Positions 10,063-18,046 of a DNA stretch of 64,000 bases are shown here, piece by piece; the stretch's first letter is position 1, and every line of letters starts with the position of its first letter. A program made the position numbers and the translations under genes. The DNA comes from Vampirovibrio sp. (GTDB taxonomy: Bacteria > Cyanobacteriota > Vampirovibrionia > Vampirovibrionales > JAJTHC01), in assembly GCA_024998755.1 (NCBI GenBank), contig JACEUU010000001.1:186001-250000 (forward strand), given 5' to 3'. The notes beneath the pieces are model-generated. The model was not told the origin of the DNA, made no database searches, and saw only the letters and a list, made by a program, of their open reading frames with translations.

Positions 10063-10308
10063 ATGATGATGGCTGACCCACAAATGCTATTAACGCTAAC
10101 CAAAAATTATTTGGCTAGAAATAACCCCATAGACCAAATTATGGCTAGCATTAAAAGCACCATTGAATTTATCATTACGATGCCAAGCCAAAAAAAGTTG
10201 CTAAAATATCGGTCAATGATTTACCTTGAACAGCTAGAATCCATTGAAACGAATTTAAACGCAGGCAAAACAGCCCCACGGGGTAGCCGCATGGATAGAT
10301 TCTACTAA
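10063..10308 (+). CDS. Small helical protein of unknown function
   Basis: An in-frame ATG exists at 10030, 4 nt past the MITE. The better start is 10063, where three ATG codons in a row follow an AAGGGA ribosome site, the same signature as many neighbours. This gives 81 residues. The product is predicted to be helical and positively charged at the C terminus ('GSRMDRFY'), with no signal peptide or motif I recognise. Transcription may start from the extended -10 at the MITE end, which would give a leader of about 27 nt. Function unknown. Confidence 0.6.
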   Translation: MMMADPQMLLTLTKNYLARNNPIDQIMASIKSTIEFIITMPSQKKLLKYRSMIYLEQLESIETNLNAGKTAPRGSRMDRFY

Positions 10309-10313
10309 ATAGA

Positions 10314-10499
10314 CTAAACGCCTAAACCCACTTTACGAGATTTACTTTCATCTGGCGAAAGTTCTTCAATAGCCTGATAAATAGTTTTTAACATGGTAGC
10401 TGCTTGTTCAGGGGTTGGGTTAGCGGTTTCGTTACGCACATAAGCAGCCGTAATTTCTTTCGCCATTGAAATTTTCAAGTCTTTTGTCATGGTGTTCAT
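10314..10499 (-). CDS. Small protein resembling the N-terminal half of MucR/Ros regulators
   Basis: A 61-residue product. The stretch 'MAKEITAAYVRNETANPTPE' followed by 'IYQAIEEL' resembles the N-terminal oligomerisation region of Ros/MucR regulators (typically '..IVAAYVSNNxVP..LI..VH.AL'). The C2H2 zinc finger that binds DNA in MucR is absent, and the protein ends right after this segment. It could be a stand-alone dimerisation module or a false resemblance. It converges on the gene at 10063 with a 5 nt gap. Confidence 0.5.
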   Translation of the reverse strand: MNTMTKDLKISMAKEITAAYVRNETANPTPEQAATMLKTIYQAIEELSPDESKSRKVGLGV

Positions 10500-10611
10500 A
10501 GGGGCACTATTCTTTCTGTAACAACAGGTGAAACAAAGCTAAGGGATAACCCATTAGCATTTACGCTATTATTTTACCATAAAGTACCTATAATCGGGGA
10601 GGTTGGTTTTT

Positions 10612-10757
10612 AGAAGCTGTCTTCATAGTCGCCAATCAAGGCACTTTCGGTGTCATTTACGGTACTCCTTAGGTTATGTAGTTAGGCTACACTGCCCGTC
10701 AGTCCGTTCCGCATTCCTAGAAATCGCACTTCCTTGACAACTATGAAGACAGCTTCT
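10612..10757. mobile_element. Second-type MITE with 18 bp perfect inverted repeats
   Basis: AGAAGCTGTCTTCATAGT at 10612-10629 is matched exactly in reverse complement at 10740-10757. The next few bases (TCAAGG / CCTTGA) also pair. The 146 bp unit has no ORF and is unrelated to the IS630-type MITEs. It lies immediately downstream of the Gly-rich gene (stop at 10762) and could contribute a 3' hairpin. No second copy or parent transposase is visible in the window. Confidence 0.7.
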
Positions 10758-10761
10758 TAGC

Positions 10762-11187
10762 TTACCAACGCCTTGTGGCGTCTCTCACAATATTACCCGG
10801 TGTGGCTAGTAGCCCTCTAACGGCGAAAGTGGTCATAAAGCCTATCGCCAACAAAGCCGTGCCAGTCATCAATAAATCAAACGTTTTTTCTTTGGGCGAA
10901 CTTTGATTTATCCATTTGTCTGAAAAAAGAACAGGGCGGTGGGCAGGGTCGTTAATATCAATGTTGGGTCCGTGGTAAAGTGGAAAATCAATGAGTGGCA
11001 TGCTTTGAGCTTCATTTAGTTCGGGTGCTTTAAAGGCTGGGTTAGTTGGTACGCCACTACTATACCCTCCCGCATTGTTATAGATGTAGCTACCAAAATA
11101 GCCACTACCTAATACACTGCTGGGGTACATACCATAGCCACCGCCGAAGCCGCCACCGTATCCACCACCGTAACCCAAATAACCCAT
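10762..11187 (-). CDS. Gly/Tyr-rich single-TM protein of unknown function
   Basis: A 141-residue product. The first 50 residues are almost entirely Gly, Tyr and Ser (repeats of 'GGGYGGG'), resembling low-complexity or adhesive segments. A polar middle leads to one hydrophobic segment near residues 106-128 ('LLMTGTALLAIGFMTTFAVR') and a short basic tail ending 'RDATRRW'. A tail-anchored or C-terminally anchored topology is plausible. I recognise no family. The start ATG at 11187 has only a weak ribosome site. Confidence 0.6.
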   Translation of the reverse strand: MGYLGYGGGYGGGFGGGYGMYPSSVLGSGYFGSYIYNNAGGYSSGVPTNPAFKAPELNEAQSMPLIDFPLYHGPNIDINDPAHRPVLFSDKWINQSSPKEKTFDLLMTGTALLAIGFMTTFAVRGLLATPGNIVRDATRRW

Positions 11188-11285
11188 TGCAATATAAATC
11201 CTAATTGGTTTTATAGATGCTCAACATCTAAACATACAATAGAATAAAACCGATTTGCTTTGGGTTTTGTGCTAGTTACTATTTT

Positions 11286-13181
11286 TTATAAAAAGGGCGA
11301 TGTTTTTTCTTGCAACGTTTTCATTTGTGCCAGTGGTTGCAAATCGCCACGAGTTGAAGCGACAGGGATACCCTTGGTTAAAACATCTGCTACCGCTTGA
11401 TATTGTTGCAATGCAAACAACGTTTCAGCCCACTGTAAATACCCCTGCGAATGCTTAGGGTTTAACGTAACCGCCTTTTCAAAAGCAGCTGCCGCCGCTT
11501 CCAGTTGATGTAATTCCAAGTAGGTTGTACCCAAACCATAATAAGCCAATGAATCCGTCGGGGCAAATTGCAAGGCGTGCTGAAACAGGGCTATTTTTTC
11601 TTCCAGCTTTTTTTGATGTTGGGCTAACGCTTCCACTTCAGTTTCTACTGAAACAGATGTGGCTGGTGCAGCGGTCGTTTTTTGAAGTGCTGCTTTTTTT
11701 GCCATGGCTTCTGACATTTTTAGCCCCATAGCCACACTGGTAGCTTTGGCTTTATAGTGTTCCGCTTGGTCTTTATCATTGAGTTTCAACCAAAATATCG
11801 ATAAATTGGTATAAGCCATCACGTGTTTATCGTTTTTTTCAAGCAACTGGTGCATGGTAGCAATGGCTTCTTCAAAGCGGGATAACCTACTTAATAAGAC
11901 GCCTTTAGTTTCGTAAGCTTCTAAAAAGTTAGGATAATTTTCCAGTAGTTGGTTTAATACCAACAAAGCTTCTTCCGTTCGGTTTTCCACAAAATGAGAC
12001 ATAGCCACTTCATGCAAGCGTTGAGCCTGCTGATGTTGCGAAGGAGACTGGTCGTTTTCGGTTGTTTTGGTATCGGAAGGAAAGCCTTCTGCAAAGGGCA
12101 ATAGGATAATTTCTAAGGAAACAGTAATTTCTTGATTTTCACCATTCTTAAGTATAAAGCTTTGAGCTTGCACCCCTGGTAACCGAAAGGATCTGTTAAG
12201 GTAGGCAAGCCCATAAAGGGTTTGAGTCGACTCATCAAGCACCCCTGAAGTTATTTCAGCCATTCGCTTTTCTTCATGAAATAAGTACCAAGGCGACTGG
12301 GGTGAAGTGGATAAAAAAGTGGCAAATTTTGATTCTATCAGGTTTTTAGGGGTGATTTTAACCCCCATCAGCGTTTGTTGAATGCCCCCATAAGTACGGA
12401 CTCTGGCAACGGTTTCTTGCCCTAAAAAACACCCCTTAGTGTAGCTTACAGTATCATGTTCAAGCCCCGTTTCAGGTAACTGGGTTTCGTGGGTTAAGTC
12501 TCTTCCCCAGTGGGGTACACCCCAAAGGCACTGTAAGGCTTTAAAGGTTGTTAAGTCTAGCGGTGTAGTTTTTTCAGAGACTTGCACAGGCTGATTATTC
12601 GGCACAAGCGAAACCGTGGCATTTAACAACAATCCCTGCGAACCAAACACCCAAAACGGAGCGGTTATTTGATACCCACCCGAAGTTGTAGGGTCGATAT
12701 GATTCGCTTTTTTTTCTGACAAACCCGTTGACGTAATGCCAAATTGAGCAATGACCTGCCATTGGACGGTTTCATCAACACAGGTAAATTGTTCCATTAT
12801 TTTGAAGCGGTTCACTTCTTCTAGGAATTTTGTTGCTAAAACAGTTGGTACTAAGGCGTAGAAAACCGTTTCATCCACTCTGTGCAACGAAAAAACGGCT
12901 TGCACATAGGCTTTTTTATCTAAAAACGTATTGGCTTGCCCTTGCCCAACAGCTAACGCTAACACATCGTTACTCGTTCTTCGTTGCAAATAACCCGCAA
13001 CATCCGCTCCTGCAAGCTTAAACAAGCTAACTTCAGCAGTAGCTAACGCCACCGAATAAGTGGCATTCTGCTGCCAAAAAGAGGGTATTTCTGTTGCCAA
13101 TGATTGGCTTACAAATAACCGACTATAATTACTAGCAATAGCTAAAAGCGGACTGTTTTGCTCTGTAGCAAGGGTATTCAT
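11286..13181 (-). CDS. YgfZ-like folate-binding protein fused to TPR repeats
   Basis: A 631-residue protein. Residues about 35-350 match the YgfZ/GcvT-like folate-binding fold, with the diagnostic 'KGCFLGQE' at 249-256 (family form KGCYxGQE, whose Cys is essential in YgfZ). YgfZ supports assembly or repair of [4Fe-4S] proteins. After a polar linker, residues about 395-620 form tetratricopeptide repeats ('AYYGLGTTYLELHQLEAAAA'). The usual family member is about 325 residues, so the TPR part is a fusion. The gene starts 3 nt after the glutaredoxin stop and is co-transcribed with it, which fits a shared role in Fe-S maturation. Confidence 0.82.
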   Translation of the reverse strand: MNTLATEQNSPLLAIASNYSRLFVSQSLATEIPSFWQQNATYSVALATAEVSLFKLAGADVAGYLQRRTSNDVLALAVGQGQANTFLDKKAYVQAVFSLHRVDETVFYALVPTVLATKFLEEVNRFKIMEQFTCVDETVQWQVIAQFGITSTGLSEKKANHIDPTTSGGYQITAPFWVFGSQGLLLNATVSLVPNNQPVQVSEKTTPLDLTTFKALQCLWGVPHWGRDLTHETQLPETGLEHDTVSYTKGCFLGQETVARVRTYGGIQQTLMGVKITPKNLIESKFATFLSTSPQSPWYLFHEEKRMAEITSGVLDESTQTLYGLAYLNRSFRLPGVQAQSFILKNGENQEITVSLEIILLPFAEGFPSDTKTTENDQSPSQHQQAQRLHEVAMSHFVENRTEEALLVLNQLLENYPNFLEAYETKGVLLSRLSRFEEAIATMHQLLEKNDKHVMAYTNLSIFWLKLNDKDQAEHYKAKATSVAMGLKMSEAMAKKAALQKTTAAPATSVSVETEVEALAQHQKKLEEKIALFQHALQFAPTDSLAYYGLGTTYLELHQLEAAAAAFEKAVTLNPKHSQGYLQWAETLFALQQYQAVADVLTKGIPVASTRGDLQPLAQMKTLQEKTSPFL

Positions 13182-13184
13182 AGC

Positions 13185-13550
13185 TTAAGCAGGAATCGAA
13201 AACGCCGTATCAGGAAACGCTTTTTTTAGTTCTGCTTCTAATTCACCGTTTTGCACCATTTCCACCAAAATATCAAAGCCACCTTGAAATTCGCCATCAA
13301 TAAATATTTTAGGCAGCGTTGGCCATTCTAACACTTCATTCAGGTACATCCGTTTTTCAGGATTCTCCAATACATCTTGCATTTCAAAAGGTAAGCCTAC
13401 TTGCTGAAAAATTTGAGCCGTACGCATAGCGAAACCACATTTAGGCTGGGTTTTTGTGCCTTTAGAATAAATCATAATTTTATTAGCGGTTAATTCTTCA
13501 ACCATTTCTTTGCCAATAGGGTGGGTAGTATCTAATTCAATCATCATCAT
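13185..13550 (-). CDS. Monothiol glutaredoxin (Grx4 type) with CGFA active site
   Basis: A 121-residue protein of typical single-domain Grx4/GrxD length. Family landmarks are 'IMIYSKGT', the active site region 'KCGFAMRTAQIF', 'WPTLPKIFIDGEF' and 'GGFDILVEM'. Grx4 proteins carry or transfer [2Fe-2S] clusters using the Cys of a CGFS motif plus glutathione. Here the fourth position is Ala (CGFA), while the cluster-ligating Cys is retained. It starts with three ATG codons. The YgfZ-TPR gene follows 3 nt downstream, forming a two-gene Fe-S operon. Confidence 0.88.
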   Translation of the reverse strand: MMMIELDTTHPIGKEMVEELTANKIMIYSKGTKTQPKCGFAMRTAQIFQQVGLPFEMQDVLENPEKRMYLNEVLEWPTLPKIFIDGEFQGGFDILVEMVQNGELEAELKKAFPDTAFSIPA

Positions 13551-13770
13551 TGGTCAAGGGTATCCTTTTTATAAAATAAACGAAGAGCTTACATCAAAGT
13601 AACTTAATTATAAGTAAAAAAGGGATTCTTTTCAACGCACCTGTTTTAATCGCAAGAAAAATATAAGGATTATAAGATTTGTCTCTTTGCATCGACCATC
13701 GTTTTTGTGTTTTAATGGAATGTATAGTTTTATTTTATCTTATCCCGCGATTAAAAAATAAGAGGTTTTT

Positions 13771-14022
13771 ATGATGATGATGATGTCTCTAACCCATACC
13801 CATATTTCTGCAGATTTAAATGATAGCGTACCAAACCGGTACGAATTAACCTTGCAAATTGCCGAAACCGCCAAGCGGTTAAAAGAAAATAATCGGGAAT
13901 CTCGGAAACGCGAATTGTTTGGTTCGGAAATGGGTGCTAATTACTATGATGATAAAGTGATTTACCAATCGTTAGTCATGAAGGCCAGCGAAATTGACTT
14001 AGGCGATGGCTTAATCGGTTAA
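13771..14022 (+). CDS. rpoZ: Probable RNA polymerase omega subunit
   Basis: An 83-residue protein beginning with five ATG codons after an AGAGG ribosome site. The core 'NRYELTLQIAETAKRLKE' matches the conserved omega helix ('NRYxLTxxAAxRARQL'), and a later helix 'KVIYQSLVMKASEI' fits the second conserved region. Omega helps fold the beta-prime subunit and stabilise core polymerase. The insert between the helices is slightly longer than usual, so the call is likely rather than certain. The stop overlaps the stop of the convergent metalloprotease gene by 4 nt. Confidence 0.62.
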   Translation: MMMMMSLTHTHISADLNDSVPNRYELTLQIAETAKRLKENNRESRKRELFGSEMGANYYDDKVIYQSLVMKASEIDLGDGLIG

Positions 14023-14687
14023 GTATTTCCATACAGTTGAAAAAATAGCCCAACATCGTCGGGAGTTAATTGGGTGTTCTGCCAACCTAAGGGGTGCATA
14101 ACGCTATTAGATTGTTGTGCATGTTTTAAGCCTAAAGCGTGCCCTAATTCATGCAAAATAGTGGTGTAAAGCCGGTTAGCCTGTTGTTGCGTGTTAATAT
14201 AGGCGTCAATTATCGGGGTTTTGGCTAGTTCAATAGTGCTACCCACAATGATGGGTTGATTATTAACCGCTTTAACGTGAAGCCACGCTTTACCCGTGTT
14301 ATAAGCGGTTTGGTGTCCTGCTTGTTGTAAAAGAGTGTCAGCCCAAAGCATTAAAATATCAGCAGATTGCGTGGCTTCTGGGGTAGGGTTGGCTAGTAAG
14401 GTAAACTTTACTTGAAGGTTTGTACCCACTTCCCAAGCCTGCAGAGCTTTTTGAACCAACTTAATAGAAAGCCCATCTGCTTGAATGGCTACGGTTAGTG
14501 GTAGCAACTTATTTTTGTTGGTTAGTTGTTGCCATTGAGGGGACAGGCCTACAGGTTTATTTGTGGGTTGATTAGGCATTACAACAACAGAACCCTTTTC
14601 TTGCCTTGGGTTAAGGAGTTTTGGTAATGCCGAAAAAAGTGGATTCAGTAGCATCGGCTGAAATCTTTCAGTGAAGGGGAGAAGCAT
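14019..14687 (-). CDS. Matrixin-like zinc metalloprotease
   Basis: A 222-residue protein. Near the C terminus 'HELGHALGLKH' gives the metzincin zinc motif HExxHxxGxxH, followed by 'SVMHPLGW', the Met-turn. The fold matches M10A/matrixin-type bacterial proteases. The N terminus ('MLLPFTERFQPMLLNPLFSA') is not a clear signal peptide, so the protein may be cytoplasmic or start elsewhere. The stop codon overlaps the convergent omega-like gene through a shared TTAA. Catalytic residues appear intact, so activity is expected. Confidence 0.82.
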   Translation of the reverse strand: MLLPFTERFQPMLLNPLFSALPKLLNPRQEKGSVVVMPNQPTNKPVGLSPQWQQLTNKNKLLPLTVAIQADGLSIKLVQKALQAWEVGTNLQVKFTLLANPTPEATQSADILMLWADTLLQQAGHQTAYNTGKAWLHVKAVNNQPIIVGSTIELAKTPIIDAYINTQQQANRLYTTILHELGHALGLKHAQQSNSVMHPLGWQNTQLTPDDVGLFFQLYGNT

Positions 14688-14769
14688 CTAATTATTTATC
14701 GGCTATTGTGTTGCTTGAATAGACGAGAGTCCACCAAATAAGCGAAAACCTTATGAGTGAAAAAACTAC

Positions 14770-14798
14770 TTGCATTGGCTTTTGAAAATTGATACAAT
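14770..14798 (+). promoter_or_regulatory. Sigma-70-type promoter for the SprA-like gene
   Basis: TTGCAT at 14770-14775, a 17 bp spacer and TACAAT at 14793-14798. This would start transcription near 14805, leaving a leader of about 110 nt before the SprA-like gene. Motif match only. Confidence 0.5.
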
Positions 14799-14914
14799 CT
14801 TTACTACAGGCGTAAAGTTAACACTGTTTCGTTTTTCTTTAGAGTCATGCTAAAAGCTCTCCCCTCTCTCTACTTTCGCTTTCTACTTGGTTTTAAAAAA
14901 GAGGACAATCAATT

Positions 14915-15370
14915 GTGATGATGATGCAAATTAGTGGTTTCAACAATGCTTACCCAGAAAAAGTACAGGTGCAATTTGGCAACTGGAAAGGTGAAGGTAA
15001 TACCAAAGAAGAAGCGTTGGAACAGGTGCGTGAAAAAAGTTATCAATCTGTGATGGCACACGAAAATGCTCATGCCCAAGCAGCGGGAGATTTAGTTGCA
15101 GGTCCCATTCAAACAACTAAAAATGCTCAAGGTATTACAGTAGCGGGTTCTGTTGCCATTCGGGTTGGGTTTAACGCCAAAGACCCAGTTAAAAGTTTGT
15201 CGGATGCAAAACGGGCTGAAAAAGCCGCTACAGCACCCAATAGCCCTTCTGCTCAAGATATGAAGGTAGCTGCTATGGCTCGGGGTATTCAAGCCCAATC
15301 GCTTCAAGCAATGGCGGTTCAAGGCATGGCTCAGGTTGCTATTCAAAACAACAGTGCCTCTCCTCAGTAG
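14915..15370 (+). CDS. SprA-related putative metalloprotease
   Basis: A 151-residue protein matching the SprA-related family (PF12118). 'VMAHENAHAQAAGDLV' carries the family HExxH-like motif (HENAH), followed by a conserved Gly-rich strand region ('GITVAGSVAIRVGF') and the characteristic helix with 'SAQDMKVAAMARG'. The first codon is GTG at 14915 followed by three ATG codons, so the start is either 14915 or 14918; a GAGG site lies about 10 nt upstream. Function in the family is not established. No signal peptide is visible. Confidence 0.78.
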   Translation: MMMMQISGFNNAYPEKVQVQFGNWKGEGNTKEEALEQVREKSYQSVMAHENAHAQAAGDLVAGPIQTTKNAQGITVAGSVAIRVGFNAKDPVKSLSDAKRAEKAATAPNSPSAQDMKVAAMARGIQAQSLQAMAVQGMAQVAIQNNSASPQ

Positions 15371-15479
15371 GCCAAGGCTCGGCAAATGGCAGGCGTTTCA
15401 GCTACTTAATTTATGGTTTCATAGCACAAAATTTTATTGATTCTTGTTTAGGCTATTAGTGTTAAGTGCTAATAGTCTA

Positions 15480-15624
15480 ATACCAATTCTCAGATTGAAT
15501 AGCGTTAGATGGAGACTAGGCACAAGAGCGTTAAAAACCGCAGGCGTACATAAACGTACGTTGAGGATTTTTGACTGGCTAGTAACAACGTATACGCTGA
15601 CGCTATTCAATCTGAGAATTGGTA
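15480..15624. mobile_element. IS630-related MITE, copy M2 (perfect termini)
   Basis: A 145 bp element with 24-25 bp perfect terminal inverted repeats (ATACCAATTCTCAGATTGAA at the left end, its complement at the right). It is flanked by TA at 15478-15479 and 15625-15626. The inner part can pair with itself (GCGTTAAAAACCGCAGG against the TTGAGGATTTTTGAC side). Short ORFs inside are by-products of the repeat and recur in copy M4. The right end reads TTGGTATAAA, an extended -10 that lies just before the ribosome site of the gene at 15650. Confidence 0.9.
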
Positions 15625-15649
15625 TAAAATTTTTTAGGAGTTCTACTGA

Positions 15650-16144
15650 ATGGGCATTCCTGCCACCGCCATACCCAGTTTTAATTTAAATCCGCCCATT
15701 GTGCGTAACCCGTATTCGGATGTACCCTTGAACCAACAACTAACCAATGTAACAGCTGATGGTGCGTTAAAAGGCGGAGAAGCCTTACTTCGTCCCACCA
15801 ACGCCATTGCAGAACTACCGCCTTTAGATAAAAGACAACCTGCTATTGAACAACTGAAAAGCAGGGTGGAATCGAACTATTTGCAAACCCAACGGGTGGA
15901 TTTTCGGTTACAAACGGTACTCAATCACATTGGGCAGGTGATTCGAGATGTTGGCGAAATGCAGACGGATTTAAACCGCTTTAAGTACGATGAAGCCAGA
16001 AATAGTGAAGATATGAAACAAAAGTTGGATAGAATTTCTCAACGCCAAGCCCGTATGGATGATAAGCTGGATTGCATTATGCGGAGTGAATCGAAGCTTT
16101 CTGATACGCAAGATGCGATTGCTTACAACGTTCGAAATAAATAG
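15650..16144 (+). CDS. Coiled-coil protein of unknown function
   Basis: A 164-residue product starting at ATG 15650 with AGGAG 8 nt upstream; this ribosome site abuts the MITE end. The N-terminal 60 residues are Pro/Asn-rich and unstructured. Residues about 65-160 are strongly helical with heptad character ('LKSRVESNYLQTQRVDFRLQ', 'MKQKLDRISQRQARMDDKLD'), so a dimeric or trimeric coiled coil is likely. No TM or signal peptide. It ends 2 nt before the stop of the convergent YraN gene. No family recognised. Confidence 0.65.
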   Translation: MGIPATAIPSFNLNPPIVRNPYSDVPLNQQLTNVTADGALKGGEALLRPTNAIAELPPLDKRQPAIEQLKSRVESNYLQTQRVDFRLQTVLNHIGQVIRDVGEMQTDLNRFKYDEARNSEDMKQKLDRISQRQARMDDKLDCIMRSESKLSDTQDAIAYNVRNK

Positions 16145-16146
16145 CC

Positions 16147-16545
16147 TTAAAATTCCAGCGGGTAACAGGTGATGCTTGCACCTGCCCCACCTTCATCCCC
16201 ACACCCATGAACAGCCACCCAAAGCACTTCTAAACTAAAGTTTGCCAAAGTTGGGTTTTCAGCTAAGTAGGCTTCAGTTAGCAGTTGTAATCGTTCTTGC
16301 TTTTTAGGCGAAAATGCCGCTTTCAAGGCAGATTCTTGCCCATTAGCATCCGTAGCAGACCGTGCTTTCACTTCAATAATCAGCAATCGATTTTCCAAAG
16401 GGTGTAGCATAATTAAATCCAACTCGCCAATGCCGTGTTTTCGCCAATTGGCATCGGCTAACGTAAAACCTTTACGTTCAAAATACTGCTGAACCAAGCG
16501 TTCACCTTGGTTGCCTACGGTTTGATTGTGCGTTGCTTTCACCAT
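16147..16545 (-). CDS. YraN/UPF0102 family nuclease-like protein
   Basis: A 132-residue protein of normal family length. Conserved features are 'GNQGERLVQQYFERKGF', 'NWRKHGIGELDLIM' (metal-binding E and D) and 'LLIIEVKARSA' (E-x-K), which form the restriction-endonuclease-like active site of UPF0102. The family is widespread; its cellular role is poorly defined, and Holliday-junction-resolvase-like activity has been suggested from the fold. The start is ATG at 16545. Confidence 0.88.
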   Translation of the reverse strand: MVKATHNQTVGNQGERLVQQYFERKGFTLADANWRKHGIGELDLIMLHPLENRLLIIEVKARSATDANGQESALKAAFSPKKQERLQLLTEAYLAENPTLANFSLEVLWVAVHGCGDEGGAGASITCYPLEF

Positions 16546-16663
16546 AATATGTACTGCTCCTATAAGGTATCTTCCGTCAACTATTGATAATTTGCAACTT
16601 GAAAGTAAGTTGTGTTTTACGCATAATAAAAAAGGTTATTAAACTTCATCGTTTATCTTTTTT

Positions 16664-16745
16664 GGAAGTGATCCGAATGGTTAGGAAGCCGCCTCGAAAG
16701 CGGTCGCCCCTTGCGGGGTTGCAAGTTCGACTCTTGTCACTTCCG
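16664..16745 (+). tRNA. tRNA-Ser(CGA)
   Basis: An 82 nt cloverleaf. Acceptor stem GGAAGTG pairs with CACTTCC, with discriminator G at 16745. The anticodon loop is CTCGAAA (anticodon CGA at 16695-16697), the stem is GCCGC/GCGGT, there is a long class II variable arm (CCCC-TTGC-GGGG), and the T arm is GCAAG-TTCGACT-CTTGT. The discriminator G and long variable arm agree with serine identity. CCA is not encoded. Confidence 0.95.
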
Positions 16746-16798
16746 AATTTTTTTTGCAAACTTCTCTCTCTTTTAAACCCTGTAGGACTTTTTTTTCT

Positions 16799-18046
16799 GT
16801 GAACGAATCTACCATTGAAGCCCAACTATTGCAGGCAGAACAGCACTTATCAACAACAGTATTTCCAACCATTGAAACCATTTGCCACCATAATACCAAA
16901 CGAGTATTGGAAGCTTTCAAGCTGGCTAGAATTGGGGAAGAACATTTCGCCTGCGTTACAGGCTATGGGCATAATGATTTAGGCCGTGAAGCGTTAGATG
17001 TGTTATTTGCCCACGCACTGCAAGCGGAAAAAGCCTTGGTTCGTCCGTATATAGTTTCAGGCACGCACGCCATTGCCTTGGCACTAAATGGTTGCCTAAG
17101 CCACGGTATGACCATACTTTCGTTGACAGGAAACCCGTATGATACGCTGGAAGAAGTGATTGGTATTCGGGGCAATTCCAAACAATCGCTCAAGGCAAAA
17201 GGGGTTTCTTATCAGGCGTTAGATGTGTTTGATGGGGAAGCAGGGTCAATTCGTACCATTTTCACGATGGAAGAGCAAACACTCATTCAACAAGCCAATA
17301 TGCTTTATATTCAGCGGTCTCGGGGATATAGCACTCGGTTACCGTTGACCATTCCTCAACTGGAAAGACTGATTCAATCAGTCAAAGCATTTAACCCAAC
17401 CGCCGTTGTTTTTGTAGATAATTGCTATGGCGAATTTATGGAAACCCAAGAACCTACTGCCGTTGGGGCAGATTTAATGGCGGGTTCGCTCATTAAAAAC
17501 CCAGGTGGGGGTATTGCTTTGGCGGGCGGTTATGTAGCAGGGCGGGCGGATTTAATGGAATCTGTAGCGGAATGTTTAACCTGCCCCGGTATTGGGGCGG
17601 ATGGTGGTTATATGTTTGACCAAACCAGAAACTTAATGCAAGGGTTGTTTTTAGCCCCCAATGTGGTGAAAGAGGCGGTAAAGGGAATGATTTTAGCGGC
17701 TTATTTGTTTGATAAACAGGGGCTTAAGGCATCGCCTGCGTGGGATGAGCCGAGGGCGGATATTATTCAAACGTTGTTTTTGAAAAATGCTGACCAGTTG
17801 AAACAATTTTGTGCCACAGTTCAGGCTTTTTCGCCCGTTAGTTCTTATGTAACGCCGATACCCGCTAACGCACCAGGGTATGAAAGCGAACTGATTATGG
17901 CGGGTGGTACGTTTATTGATGGGTCTTCGATTGAACTTTCTGCTGATGCTCCGTTACGTCCGCCGTTTTGTTTGTACTTCCAAGGCGGGCTAGTGTATTC
18001 CCACACTCGGCTAGTAGTGGCTGAACTACTCAAACACCTTGGTTAA
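16799..18046 (+). CDS. Methionine gamma-lyase-family PLP enzyme (aluminium-resistance type)
   Basis: The frame is open from a TTG at 16754, but that codon lies 9 nt after the tRNA. A GTG at 16799 preceded by GTAGGA is the better start, giving 415 residues. The protein belongs to the 'MGL family/YnbB' group of fold-type I PLP enzymes. Visible landmarks are 'RPYIVSGTHAIALAL', the SRGYS segment, 'VFVDNCYGEF' (PLP-contacting Asp) and 'AGSLIKNPGGG', which carries the Schiff-base Lys. Substrate specificity in this subgroup is not settled. Its stop overlaps that of the convergent DUF2339 gene by 4 nt (TTAA). Confidence 0.87.
   Translation: MNESTIEAQLLQAEQHLSTTVFPTIETICHHNTKRVLEAFKLARIGEEHFACVTGYGHNDLGREALDVLFAHALQAEKALVRPYIVSGTHAIALALNGCLSHGMTILSLTGNPYDTLEEVIGIRGNSKQSLKAKGVSYQALDVFDGEAGSIRTIFTMEEQTLIQQANMLYIQRSRGYSTRLPLTIPQLERLIQSVKAFNPTAVVFVDNCYGEFMETQEPTAVGADLMAGSLIKNPGGGIALAGGYVAGRADLMESVAECLTCPGIGADGGYMFDQTRNLMQGLFLAPNVVKEAVKGMILAAYLFDKQGLKASPAWDEPRADIIQTLFLKNADQLKQFCATVQAFSPVSSYVTPIPANAPGYESELIMAGGTFIDGSSIELSADAPLRPPFCLYFQGGLVYSHTRLVVAELLKHLG

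Noticed and set aside
15444-15689. ORF of about 80 codons across MITE M2, with a matching ORF across M4
   Set aside because: The shared peptide comes from the repeat itself; the MITE has no transposase and the frame lacks a ribosome site.
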